Shown one piece after another: positions 7,054-14,762 of a stretch of 28,551 bases of DNA (positions are counted from its first letter, which is position 1; every line of letters begins with the position of its first letter). Under the pieces are notes generated by a model. It was given only the letters and a program-made list of their open reading frames with translations. It did not search any database and was not told the origin of the DNA. The position numbers and the translations under genes are program-made. Source of the DNA: Caproicibacter sp002399225 (GTDB lineage: Bacteria > Bacillota > Clostridia > Oscillospirales > Acutalibacteraceae). Where the stretch lies: assembly GCA_036756705.1 (NCBI GenBank), contig DAIOKN010000027.1:1-28551 (forward strand), in the 5' to 3' direction.

Positions 7054-8882
7054 CTTTCAGATCTGCCTCCCTTGAAATTTCCGAATCCAAAATGGTCGCA
7101 GCGCAGACAGCGGGAAGCCTCCTGCATGGCTTCTTCCTGGGTCATTCCCGCTTCGACCGGTTCAAAATCGCGTTTGCGCTCTCCGCCCGGGCGATCAGTC
7201 ATGTTCACTCTTCCGCAGGGGGGACGGTCTCTGAGATTCGGCTGGGGGATTTTCACATCCACCGTGATTTCATGGTTGAAGCCGAGGTAATTGTCGATAT
7301 TCGCCGCGGCGACCTTTCCGGCGGCGATCGCACGAACCACCGTGGCGGGCCCGCTGGCACAGTCGCCGCCGGCAAACAGCTTTGCAACGTTTTCCACTTT
7401 TGCGCTGTTTTCCGTCTGAATGGCACCCCGGCTGACCGGAATGCCGTATTCCGCAAACGGGCCGTATTCAACCAGCTGCCCGATCGCAACGATGACCAGG
7501 TCGCAGGGGAACCGCACTTCGCCGATCTTCGCGTCTCTGGGGGACGGGCGCCCGGCAGAATCGGTCTTGCCGATGATCTGCGGCCTGAGCCAGAGCGCAC
7601 ACGCATTTCCCTGCTTGTCCGCTTCAATCCGCGACGGGGCGTGCAGGCTCAGCACCTCGCACCCTTCGGCAATGGCCCCCTCGACTTCCTCCGGCAGCGC
7701 GCTCATATCCTTCTGCCGCCGGCGGTAGACAATCCCGACGCGGGCCGCGCCCAGCCGCATGGCGGTGCGGGCCGCGTCCATCGCCACGTTTCCCCCGCCG
7801 ATGACGGCGACATTCCGGCAGCTGAGATCCGGCTTGTTGCCCTTGCCGATCTCCCGCAGCATCTCGACTGCGGAAACCACGCCGTGCAGATCCTCACCGG
7901 GGATTCCCAGCTTTCTGTCGGAATGCGCTCCGATGGCGATATAAACCGCGTCGTATTCGCGCGTCAGGCCGGCGACCGAGAGATTGCGCCCCACTTCCAT
8001 ACTGGTTTTCAGTTTCACCCCCGTTGAGAGGATCGCGTCGATGTCTTCCCGGAGCTTTTCGCGCGGCAGCCGGAAGCTCGGAATTCCGTAGAGCAGCATA
8101 CCGCCCGGCACCCGCTGTTTTTCGTAAACCGTAACACCATGCCCCATCAGGGACAGAAAATATGCCGCGCTGAGTCCGCACGGCCCGGCCCCGATTACGG
8201 CGATCCGCTTCCCGGTAGAGGGCGCGCAGGCCGGGACGGGAACCTTCCCCGCATGGTCTGCCGCAAACCGCTTGAGTCCGCGGATATTGACGGAATCGTC
8301 AATCATGTTCCGGCGGCATCGCGCTTCACACGGATGTTCGCAGACATACCCGCACGATACCGGAAACGGATTATCTTTCCGAATCAACCGAACCGCATCC
8401 TCGCTCCGCCCATCCGCGACAAGCGCGATGTATCCAGGGATATCCACCCCGGCCGGGCACAGTGCAACACATGGCACAGACTGGTCCAGACTGCAGGAAC
8501 AGCGACCGCTCACAATATGTTTTTCATAGTCTCCTCGAAAGCCGCGCACGCCGCGCAGCACCATACCGGCCGCCTCCCAGCCGATTGCACAGTCGGCTGT
8601 CTCAACGATCACGCGTGCGGTCTTTTCAATCAGATCGAGCGTTCGCATCGTCGCGCGGTGCTCCAGCACATCTTCCAAAAGATTTTCAAGCTGCGCCAGC
8701 CCAACGCGGCAGGGGACGCATTTTCCACACGTTTGCGCCCGGCACAGTTTTAAAAAAGAAGATGCCAGATCCACTGGGCAAAGCCCGGGCGGGCTTGCCA
8801 CAATCCGGCGCTCCAGGTCTCGGTAAAGCCCTTCCACCGTTGTTTGGGCTTTGTCGGGTGTTGTAACAACCAGTCTACTCAA
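7047..8882 (-). CDS. NuoF-type 4Fe-4S domain fused to GltD-like FAD/NAD(P) oxidoreductase, partner of HydA
   Basis: A flavoprotein of 611 residues, probably the NAD(P)H-side electron carrier of the hydrogenase. Residues 40-128 match the C-terminal iron-sulfur domain of NuoF/HydB, with C52, C55 and C58 in TCGKCVPC and C98. Residues 130-600 are glutamate-synthase-small-subunit-like: a Cys-rich 4Fe-4S region (C138, C142, C177, C181, C185, C189), the FAD motif GAGPCG at 231, the second dinucleotide motif GGGNVAMD at 362, and the FAD-closing GGDCASGPATVVRAIAAGK region. The FMN/NADH fold that forms most of NuoF/HydB is missing. The start is TTG behind GGAGGAGATCT. Whether NADH or NADPH is used, and whether the enzyme bifurcates electrons, is unknown. 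Confidence 0.88.
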   Translation of the reverse strand: MSRLVVTTPDKAQTTVEGLYRDLERRIVASPPGLCPVDLASSFLKLCRAQTCGKCVPCRVGLAQLENLLEDVLEHRATMRTLDLIEKTARVIVETADCAIGWEAAGMVLRGVRGFRGDYEKHIVSGRCSCSLDQSVPCVALCPAGVDIPGYIALVADGRSEDAVRLIRKDNPFPVSCGYVCEHPCEARCRRNMIDDSVNIRGLKRFAADHAGKVPVPACAPSTGKRIAVIGAGPCGLSAAYFLSLMGHGVTVYEKQRVPGGMLLYGIPSFRLPREKLREDIDAILSTGVKLKTSMEVGRNLSVAGLTREYDAVYIAIGAHSDRKLGIPGEDLHGVVSAVEMLREIGKGNKPDLSCRNVAVIGGGNVAMDAARTAMRLGAARVGIVYRRRQKDMSALPEEVEGAIAEGCEVLSLHAPSRIEADKQGNACALWLRPQIIGKTDSAGRPSPRDAKIGEVRFPCDLVIVAIGQLVEYGPFAEYGIPVSRGAIQTENSAKVENVAKLFAGGDCASGPATVVRAIAAGKVAAANIDNYLGFNHEITVDVKIPQPNLRDRPPCGRVNMTDRPGGERKRDFEPVEAGMTQEEAMQEASRCLRCDHFGFGNFKGGRSERW

Positions 8883-8971
8883 AAGATCTCCTCCATTTTT
8901 GCATTGAAAAGAATATTTTGCAACAAACCGTAAAATTTAATCTTGAATTTTGTGCTGAGAAAATTCACTTT

Positions 8972-9000
8972 ATTATAGACGAAACTTCCATCAAATGCAA
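8972..9000 (-). promoter_or_regulatory. Promoter of the hydrogenase operon
   Basis: On the minus strand TTGCAT (8995-9000), a 17-base spacer and TATAAT (8972-8977) form a clear sigma-A promoter. The leader to the TTG start is about 85 nt and AT-rich, with no hairpin I can see. Confidence 0.75.
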
Positions 9001-9076
9001 AGAATCTGAATCGAAAAAGTTGAAAAGAATAAAATTAGCAAAACCTCTTGTGCAAAGTGATTTTTAAAGAGGGACA

Positions 9077-9085
9077 TGTTATAAT
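9077..9085 (+). promoter_or_regulatory. Extended -10 promoter of aguAB
   Basis: TGTTATAAT is a perfect extended -10 element (TGnTATAAT). No good -35 hexamer sits at the right distance, which is usual for this promoter class. It would start transcription about 30 nt before the aguA start codon. Confidence 0.6.
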
Positions 9086-9119
9086 AAAAAAGATGCAGAA
9101 CGGTCCGGGAGGTATGAAA

Positions 9120-10136
9120 ATGGCAGGAACCGGAAGGATGCCGGCAGAGTGGGAACCGCATGAGCGGACGCTGATCCAGTGGCCCGTGCGAGAATCCCTC
9201 ATCTACCCAGAAAGTTATGAAGAAATCTGCGCGGGTTACGCGGCGGCGGCGCGGGCGGTCGCGGCCTTTGAGCCCGTGACGGTCATTGCGGCGGAGGACA
9301 CTGCTCGGCAAGCGGAGCAGCTCTGCGGCGGGGCCGCCGAGATTTTTTCCACTCCTCACAGCGATGCCTGGGTGCGGGACAGCGGCCCCACCGTCGTAAA
9401 GAGGGAGGACGGAACGCGGCTCGGCATCCGCTGGCAGTTCAACGCCTGGGGCGGAAAATATTTCCCGTCGGAGCCGGACCACGAGGCAGCGCGCGCCGTG
9501 CTGGAGCACCTGGAAATTCCGCGGACGGATGTGCCGATTGTGCTGGAGGGCGGCTCGATTCACACGGACGGGCAGGGGACTCTGCTGACCACTGCGCAAT
9601 GCCTGCTCAACCCGAACCGCAACCCCGGGCTCAGCCGGGAAAAAATTGAAAAAATTCTGCTCAGTTCTCTCGGTGCAGAGAAGATTCTCTGGCTGAACCA
9701 GGGACTTGCGGGCGACGAAACGGACGGGCATGTGGACAACATCGCGTGCTTTGCCCGGCCCGGTGCGGTGCTTTTCCAGACCTGCAGCGACCCGGCGGAC
9801 AACAATTATGAAATCACGGAAGAAAACCGCAGAATTCTGCACACCGCGCGGGACGCGTCCGGCCGGCCTATGGAAGTAATTGAGCTTCCACAGCCGCCCG
9901 CGCGCTATTACGACGGTCTCCGGCTGACGCTCAGCTATATCAACTTTTACCTAGTCAACGGCGGCCTGATTCTGCCGGTTTTCGGCGAAGACGCAGAGAA
10001 AACGGATCGGGCCGCGGAAGAAATTCTGCGCGGGGTGTTTCCCCGCCGGAAAATCCGGAAGGTAAACGGGATCCCGCTGGTGCGGGAGGGCGGAGATATC
10101 CACTGCATTACCCAGCAGATTCCCGCAGCCGGCTGA
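9120..10136 (+). CDS. aguA: Agmatine deiminase
   Basis: Hydrolyses agmatine to N-carbamoylputrescine and ammonia. With 338 residues it fits the agmatine deiminase/peptidyl-arginine deiminase-like family. Conserved blocks are MPAEWEPHERTLIQWP at the N-terminus, the substrate Asp in DAWVRDSGP, EGGSIHTDG, the catalytic His/Asp region in ETDGHVDN, and the nucleophile Cys329 in GGDIHCITQQIP at the extreme C-terminus. GGAGG at 9108-9112 is 7 nt from the ATG at 9120 but only 1 nt from an in-frame ATG at 9114, so 9120 is chosen. aguB follows 17 bp later, which makes the agmatine-to-putrescine assignment firm. Confidence 0.94.
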   Translation: MAGTGRMPAEWEPHERTLIQWPVRESLIYPESYEEICAGYAAAARAVAAFEPVTVIAAEDTARQAEQLCGGAAEIFSTPHSDAWVRDSGPTVVKREDGTRLGIRWQFNAWGGKYFPSEPDHEAARAVLEHLEIPRTDVPIVLEGGSIHTDGQGTLLTTAQCLLNPNRNPGLSREKIEKILLSSLGAEKILWLNQGLAGDETDGHVDNIACFARPGAVLFQTCSDPADNNYEITEENRRILHTARDASGRPMEVIELPQPPARYYDGLRLTLSYINFYLVNGGLILPVFGEDAEKTDRAAEEILRGVFPRRKIRKVNGIPLVREGGDIHCITQQIPAAG

Positions 10137-10153
10137 AACGGAAGGAAAATCAA

Positions 10154-11032
10154 TTGAGAAATGTAACGGTCGCCGCGACTCAGATGAGCTGTGCGGAGTC
10201 GCCGGCGGAAAACCTCGAAAAAGCAGACGGCATGGTGCGGGCGGCCGCCGCGCGGGGCGCGCAGATCGTCCTGCTTCAGGAGCTGTTCGAAACGCTCTAT
10301 TTCTGCCAGCGGGAAGACGCGGCCCTCTACGCTCTGGCGGCTGAAACAGAGCAAAGTACCGCCGTGCGGCATTTCCGCTCCGTCGCAAAAGAGCTGAAAG
10401 TCGTAATTCCTGTCAGTTTTTATGAGAAGAAAAATAACGCAATGTATAATTCCGTCGCCGTGATCGATTCAGACGGCAGCCTGCTGGGCGTCTACCGCAA
10501 AAGCCATCTTCCGGACGGACCGGGATATGAGGAAAAATTTTATTTTAACCCGGGTGACACGGGCTTCCGGGTGTGGAACACCAAGTTTGGGCGAATCGGC
10601 GTCGGCATCTGCTGGGATCAGTGGTTCCCGGAGGCCGCCCGCTGCATGGCGCTGCAAGGAGCGGAGCTGCTGCTTTATCCGACCGCAATCGGTTCGGAAC
10701 CAGAAGCTCCCGGGGTGGATTCCAAAGATCACTGGCAGCGCTGCATGGCGGGACACGCCGCCTGCAATCTTGTGCCGGTTGTCGCCTCCAATCGGGTCGG
10801 GCGGGAAACCGTCGGAGCTTCTTCCATTGAATTTTACGGCTCTTCCTTTATCGCCGGGCCAACCGGAGAAATTCTCGCGGAGGCCGGGCGCACGGAAGAA
10901 GCGGTTCTGACCGCGTCGTTCGACTTGGACGCATTTGCGGTTCAGCGCGCTGAATGGGGGGTATTCCGTGACCGCAGACCGGATTTGTACCGCCCGCTTC
11001 TGACTCTGGACGGCACTACCGAAATTCAATAA
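10154..11032 (+). CDS. aguB: N-carbamoylputrescine amidase
   Basis: Nitrilase-superfamily amidase that hydrolyses N-carbamoylputrescine to putrescine, CO2 and ammonia, completing the pathway begun by the gene 17 bp upstream. The catalytic triad is visible: Glu43 in LLQELFE, Lys116 in YRKSHLPDGPGY and Cys153 in GICWDQWFPEAAR. The long match around HWQRCMAGHAACN and the FYGSSFIAGPTGEI block is typical of the carbamoylputrescine branch. The length of 292 residues is normal. Translation starts at TTG, preceded by AAGGAAAA; no in-frame ATG lies near. Together aguAB can supply polyamine or release ammonia from agmatine. Confidence 0.95.
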   Translation: MRNVTVAATQMSCAESPAENLEKADGMVRAAAARGAQIVLLQELFETLYFCQREDAALYALAAETEQSTAVRHFRSVAKELKVVIPVSFYEKKNNAMYNSVAVIDSDGSLLGVYRKSHLPDGPGYEEKFYFNPGDTGFRVWNTKFGRIGVGICWDQWFPEAARCMALQGAELLLYPTAIGSEPEAPGVDSKDHWQRCMAGHAACNLVPVVASNRVGRETVGASSIEFYGSSFIAGPTGEILAEAGRTEEAVLTASFDLDAFAVQRAEWGVFRDRRPDLYRPLLTLDGTTEIQ

Positions 11033-11033
11033 A

Positions 11034-11069
11034 GCAGAAGAGGAATGACAAAAGTCATTCCTCTTCTGC
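11034..11069. terminator. Hairpin between convergent aguB and the IclR gene
   Basis: A perfect 16-bp stem, GCAGAAGAGGAATGAC (11034-11049) with its complement (11054-11069), has a loop of four A on the plus strand. The minus strand continues TTTATT after the stem, so it should work best as the IclR operon terminator; the plus strand lacks a T-run. The arm at 11054-11069 contains the last codons and stop of the IclR gene. Confidence 0.75.
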
Positions 11070-11870
11070 CTGATTGGCAGAATATCCTAAAATTTCTGAG
11101 ATTTCATCGGCCGCAGCCCGAATCCGCGGAAGGTTCTTTTCCACAAATTCGCCGTTGATCTGAAACACGGTTCCCGTCACACTGAGTCCCGCCGCGATCC
11201 GGCCCGTAAAATCCCGAATCGGAACCGCAATACATCTTGCGCCGATCTCACATTCTTCGTTGTCAAACGCATACCCCCGCACTCGTACCCGCTGCAGTTC
11301 CGTCAGAACCGCTTCCGGCTGCGTAAAGGTGTTCCGGGTGAAGCGTTCCAGCGTTTCCTGCCGGAAAAACAGGCTCATCTCTTCCGGCGAGCGGTTCAAA
11401 AGAAGCAGTTTGCCGACTCCCGTGCAGTACATCGGAGAGCTGTTGCCAATCCGCTGAAGGGAACGCACCAGTTGATCCGGGCCGTCCACCACCTCGATGT
11501 AAACCGCGCGGTTTTTCTCTTCCACTGCGAGGCAGACGGACTCTTTGCACTGCCGCGCAAGCTCTTCCATGACCGGCCTTGCGATTCTGTTGAGCGGGTT
11601 TGAGCTGCGGATCTGCCCCGCCAGGCGGCACAACCGAAAGGTGAGAAAATATTTTTTAGTTTGCGGATCCTGCCGGACATAGCCCAGCTTTATCAGCGTG
11701 TGCAGAAAGCGGACCACCGTGCTGGACGGGCATCCGGTCAATTCCGCCAACAGCCACAGCTGCACGGGCTGCCGATAAGACGCCATCGCCTCAAGGATCC
11801 GGAAAGCCTTCTCCACAGACTGATTCTGCTTGAGCGAATCGCCGCTCCGTTCCGGAGGATTGCCGCTCAT
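11055..11870 (-). CDS. IclR-family transcriptional regulator
   Basis: A 271-residue regulator with an N-terminal winged helix-turn-helix (VEKAFRILEAM onward, with the recognition part around GCPSSTVVRFLHTLIKLGYV) and a C-terminal effector domain (about residues 90-265) with the usual CTGVGKLLLL and GCEIGARCIAVPIRD-like blocks. IclR proteins sense small carbon metabolites. The start ATG overlaps the stop of the dehydrogenase gene by four bases (ATGA), so the two are translationally coupled, and the regulator probably controls this operon. The effector is unknown; a 2-hydroxy or 2-keto acid handled by its partner enzyme would be logical. Confidence 0.92.
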   Translation of the reverse strand: MSGNPPERSGDSLKQNQSVEKAFRILEAMASYRQPVQLWLLAELTGCPSSTVVRFLHTLIKLGYVRQDPQTKKYFLTFRLCRLAGQIRSSNPLNRIARPVMEELARQCKESVCLAVEEKNRAVYIEVVDGPDQLVRSLQRIGNSSPMYCTGVGKLLLLNRSPEEMSLFFRQETLERFTRNTFTQPEAVLTELQRVRVRGYAFDNEECEIGARCIAVPIRDFTGRIAAGLSVTGTVFQINGEFVEKNLPRIRAAADEISEILGYSANQAEEE

Positions 11871-12826
11871 GAAAGCTTGCAAACATTTTGCGGCTTGCCT
11901 GCAAGATAGGCTTCCACATTGTCAAACTCGATCTTCGCACGGCGCAGCATGGATTCTTCGGAAGCAAACGCCACATGGGGCGTAAGAAGAATGTTTTTCG
12001 CGTGCAACAGCGGATAGTCCTGCGGAATTGGCGGCTCCATGTCAAACACGTCAACACCGGCGCCCGCGATCCTGCCGGTGTTCAGAGCTTCCGCCAAAGC
12101 CCCGTTGTCCACAATCGCGCCGCGCGCGCAGTTAAGGAAAATAGCTCCGGGTTTCATCTGATCAAACTGCTTTTTCCCGAACATCTTTCTGGTTTCGGCC
12201 GTGAGCGGCAGATGCAAGGAAACGATGTCGCTGTTCTGCAACAGTTTTTCCAGCCCGACAAACCGGATTCCCGAGGCCCTTGCCGCCTCCGATTCATGGC
12301 GCGCGAAGCCGAGCAGACTGGCCCCGAATGCGCCGAAGAGCTGTGCCGCACGCACTCCGATGCGCCCGGTGCCGACAATGCCGACCGTGCGCCCGCAGAT
12401 TTCACGCCCCGTCAGCCCCGCAGCCGTCTTCCCGGTCCGGGCCGCCTCATCCGCCTGCCGCGCATGGCGCAGGACGCCGACCGCAAGGCCCACCGTAAGC
12501 TCCGCTACCGTCTCGTTCGAGTAACCGGCGCAGTTGCATACGGCAACGCTTTTCTTTTTGCACGCCGCAAGACCCACATGGTCGATCCCCGTGAAAGCAA
12601 CCGCCAGCATTTTCAGCTTTTCGGCCGCTTCCACCACTTCGTTTGGATAAGGATTGTTGGCAATCATCACAATATCAGAATCTTTGGAACGCTCCGCCAG
12701 CTCCTTGGGATCAGTTGTTTTCGTGTCATAATAGACAAACTCATGCCCCAATTTCGTCAGCTTGGCGGACATCTCACGGATGACGCGCTCCGGCACGCCC
12801 AGCGGTTCCAAAAGACTGATTTTCAT
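11867..12826 (-). CDS. D-isomer-specific 2-hydroxyacid dehydrogenase
   Basis: NAD(P)-dependent reduction of a 2-keto acid or oxidation of a D-2-hydroxyacid. The 319 residues contain the nucleotide motif VGTGRIG at 151-157 and the catalytic triad Arg235 (NCARGAIVD), Glu264 (DMEPPIP) and His284 (LTPHVAFAS). The residues following the second strand of the nucleotide fold read GFARHES, without the usual acidic residue, so NADPH use is possible. Candidate substrates include glyoxylate/hydroxypyruvate, 3-phosphoglycerate or D-lactate; the sequence does not decide between them. GGAAGAGATTACA precedes the ATG. It is the first gene of the operon with the IclR regulator. Confidence 0.9.
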   Translation of the reverse strand: MKISLLEPLGVPERVIREMSAKLTKLGHEFVYYDTKTTDPKELAERSKDSDIVMIANNPYPNEVVEAAEKLKMLAVAFTGIDHVGLAACKKKSVAVCNCAGYSNETVAELTVGLAVGVLRHARQADEAARTGKTAAGLTGREICGRTVGIVGTGRIGVRAAQLFGAFGASLLGFARHESEAARASGIRFVGLEKLLQNSDIVSLHLPLTAETRKMFGKKQFDQMKPGAIFLNCARGAIVDNGALAEALNTGRIAGAGVDVFDMEPPIPQDYPLLHAKNILLTPHVAFASEESMLRRAKIEFDNVEAYLAGKPQNVCKLS

Positions 12827-12935
12827 TGTAATCTCTTCCTTCCTGAAATTTGGTTCGGTCTTTCCTTATCTATCAGATCTATCTCTCTTATGAAGTTCAG
12901 GCCGACTAGGCCAGCCAGTAAAAACCATCGCATTC

Positions 12936-13006
12936 GATCATTTCACATAGTGAAATGATCTTTTAATATTTGTAATGAGTATATCATTCCAAATCGAATT
13001 TGTCAA
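12936..13006 (-). promoter_or_regulatory. Promoter and palindromic operator of the dehydrogenase-IclR operon
   Basis: On the minus strand TTGACA (13001-13006), a 17-base spacer and TATACT (12978-12983) form a near-consensus promoter. Just downstream of the expected start lies a perfect palindrome with 11-bp arms, GATCATTTCAC (12936-12946) and GTGAAATGATC (12950-12960), around ATA. The TTTCAC/GTGAAA core and the location suggest a roadblock repressor site, most likely for the operon's own IclR protein. The palindrome could also form an RNA hairpin, but no T-run follows it. Confidence 0.75.
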
Positions 13007-13071
13007 ATCTTTCCTGCTTTGCCTTGTATATTTTGTGAACGAAGCCACAAAATAAGCTTCGGGTGAGAACG

Positions 13072-13248
13072 ATGAATTATTCTGGTTATACCGAATTTCC
13101 ATTTCCTTCGAAACTGAATGAAGGAGAAAAAAGATTAAAAGCCTATTTTCTGTCCCTGCCGGATGCGGAACAGCTGCGGCTGCTCAACGGCAGCCGATCC
13201 TACGAGGAGTTCCGCGGCCGCGTGGAGCGCCGCATGTCCCCCGCCTGA
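13072..13248 (+). CDS. Small protein of unknown function
   Basis: A 58-residue, mostly hydrophilic protein, rich in Glu, Arg and aromatic residues near the N-terminus (YSGYTEFPFPSKL). I do not recognise the family. It has no signal peptide, membrane segment or cysteine. A GGGTGAGA site lies just before the ATG at 13072; a GTG at 13063 in the same frame is an alternative. It stands alone between the divergent dehydrogenase promoter and a terminator, so it appears to be a short independent transcript. Good codon structure and flanking signals argue that it is real. Confidence 0.6.
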   Translation: MNYSGYTEFPFPSKLNEGEKRLKAYFLSLPDAEQLRLLNGSRSYEEFRGRVERRMSPA

Positions 13249-13274
13249 ACACAGAACCGGCCCCCTCCCTTCTT

Positions 13275-13332
13275 CCTCAAACCCGCAAAGCCGCACCTGA
13301 TGGCGGCAAGGCGGTTTTGAGGAAATTTTTTT
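13275..13332 (+). terminator. Terminator after the 58-residue gene
   Basis: A long imperfect hairpin pairs CCTCAAA with TTTTGAGG and GCCGC with GCGGC across small mismatches (13275-13322), and is followed by AAATTTTTTT. Confidence 0.8.
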
Positions 13333-13428
13333 GCAGAAACGATTCAGATCACCGCGTGGATTTGCCCGCCGGAGTGATTTTCTTTCTTTTTTATGGTATG
13401 ATAGGCAAAAAGGAAGGAGCGAGCGGCA

Positions 13429-13950
13429 TTGAATCCATCGGATCGCAGGGAACAGATTCTGGAACGGCTGAAGCGCGGCGGCGGACCGGTCAGCGCGGGG
13501 GCACTTGCCAAATGGCTAAAGGTCAGCCGGCAGGTCATCGTAGGGGATATTGCGCTGCTGCGCGCGGCAAACCAGCCGATCACCGCAACGCCCCGCGGTT
13601 ATCTTCTGGAAAGTGCCGATGCGCGTCCGGGGGAAATGATCCGAACGGTTGCCTGCCGTCATAACCGCGAAAGCATCGCCCGCGAACTGTATGCCGTGGT
13701 GGACAACGGCTGCGGCGCTCTCGACGTGATTGTGGAACACGCCGTCTACGGTCAGATCTCCGGGCGGCTTCAGGTCTTTTCCCGGTATGATGTGGACAGC
13801 TTCGTGCGCAAACTGGACAAAAGCCGGGCGCTGCCGCTCTGCAACCTGACCGGCGGCGTGCATCTTCACACTCTTTCCTGCCCGAATGAAGATGCTTACC
13901 GCCGCGTGTTGGAAAAGCTCAAACGAGAAAAAATTTTGTTTGAGCATTAA
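13429..13950 (+). CDS. niaR: Niacin-responsive repressor NiaR
   Basis: A 173-residue regulator of NAD-precursor uptake and synthesis. An HTH_11 domain (about residues 5-60, VSAGALAKWLKVSRQVIVGDI) is followed by a 3H domain with three histidine blocks: H78 in CRHNRESI, H104 in VEHAVYGQI, and H145 and H147 in GGVHLHTL. H78, E86, H145 and H147 line up, offset by one, with the metal ligands I recall for the Thermotoga homologue. The start is TTG behind GGAAGGAG. The next gene is a NiaX-type niacin transporter, its expected target. An extended -10, TGGTATGAT near 13394-13402, may be its promoter. Confidence 0.92.
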   Translation: MNPSDRREQILERLKRGGGPVSAGALAKWLKVSRQVIVGDIALLRAANQPITATPRGYLLESADARPGEMIRTVACRHNRESIARELYAVVDNGCGALDVIVEHAVYGQISGRLQVFSRYDVDSFVRKLDKSRALPLCNLTGGVHLHTLSCPNEDAYRRVLEKLKREKILFEH

Positions 13951-13967
13951 AGACCGAGAATCGGGGC

Positions 13968-14028
13968 TTGACTTTTTCTGCTCCTCTGTTAAAATAGTCA
14001 TAGCAAGTGTAAAGACACATGTAAAGAC
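13968..14028 (+). promoter_or_regulatory. niaX promoter with probable NiaR operator
   Basis: TTGACT (13968-13973), a 16-base spacer and TAAAAT (13990-13995) form the promoter. Two identical copies of TGTAAAGAC lie at 14008-14016 and 14020-14028, 12 bp apart, over the start of transcription. This resembles the TGTAAAGACA-type NiaR boxes of Clostridia as I remember them. Repression when niacin is plentiful is the expected logic. Confidence 0.75.
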
Positions 14029-14073
14029 TATACTGCTCCCGCCCCGGGGGTATGTAAAGGAGAGTGGAACCCC

Positions 14074-14649
14074 ATGAATCACAAAAACGGACTTCAGTCG
14101 GTCCAAACCATGACCGTCTCGGCGCTGCTGTGCGCCGTGGGAATCGTTATCCCGATGGTTTTTCCAAAGATCTGGGTTGGACCCGCTTCATTCACCCTGG
14201 CAAGCCATGTTCCCATTTTTCTTGCCATGTTCATCTCGCCGGCGGTCGCGGCGGCGGTCACGCTGGGAACAGCGCTCGGCTTCTTTCTGTCCGGCCTGCC
14301 GCTGGTGATCGCCCTGCGTGCGCTGAGCCACATCGTGTTTGTGATGATTGGCGCAACAATGCTGAAAAAGCGCCCGCGGGCGATGACTTTTTCCACAGGC
14401 AGCTTTTTCTTCGGGCTGTTTCTGGGTGTGATTCACGCCGCATGTGAGGTTGTCGTCGTCACCTTCTTCTATTTCGGCGGCCGGCTGAACAGCGCGACCT
14501 ATTCCAGCGGCTATATCACTTCCGTGCTGCTGCTGGTCGGGCTCGGCGGCCTGGTGCACAGCATGATTGATTTCGGGATCTCCGTCGCGGCGTGGAAGCC
14601 GATTTCCCGCGTGATCCGCATCCCGGTCAACGCAAAGGCGAAAGGATAA
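14074..14649 (+). CDS. niaX: NiaX-type niacin transporter, ECF S component
   Basis: A small membrane protein of 191 residues with about six hydrophobic segments, starting after a short polar N-terminus (ALLCAVGIVIPMVFP) and ending in a basic tail. Length and topology fit a substrate-binding S component of an energy-coupling-factor transporter. Assignment to niacin rests on its position directly behind niaR, the repeats at its promoter, and resemblance to NiaX. The ATPase and T component would be shared ones encoded elsewhere. AAAGGAGAG precedes the ATG. Confidence 0.85.
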   Translation: MNHKNGLQSVQTMTVSALLCAVGIVIPMVFPKIWVGPASFTLASHVPIFLAMFISPAVAAAVTLGTALGFFLSGLPLVIALRALSHIVFVMIGATMLKKRPRAMTFSTGSFFFGLFLGVIHAACEVVVVTFFYFGGRLNSATYSSGYITSVLLLVGLGGLVHSMIDFGISVAAWKPISRVIRIPVNAKAKG

Positions 14650-14672
14650 TCGTCCGCAAAGCGCAGCCTTAA

Positions 14673-14723
14673 AAAAGCGTGCCCTGCGGCAGCTCTCCAT
14701 GAGCCGCCGCAGGGCACGCTTTT
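14673..14723. terminator. Bidirectional terminator between niaX and degV
   Basis: A perfect 18-bp stem, AAAAGCGTGCCCTGCGGC (14673-14690) with its complement (14706-14723), has a 15-base loop. T-rich ends on both strands serve the two convergent genes. Confidence 0.93.
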
Positions 14724-14762
14724 CCCCGGCCGCCGTTCTGCGGAGCCGGGAATAAATTGTAT

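Noticed and set aside
7092..8027. A 311-codon plus-strand frame across the hydrogenase flavoprotein gene
   Set aside because: It lies wholly opposite a well-supported gene with intact cofactor motifs and has no family resemblance.
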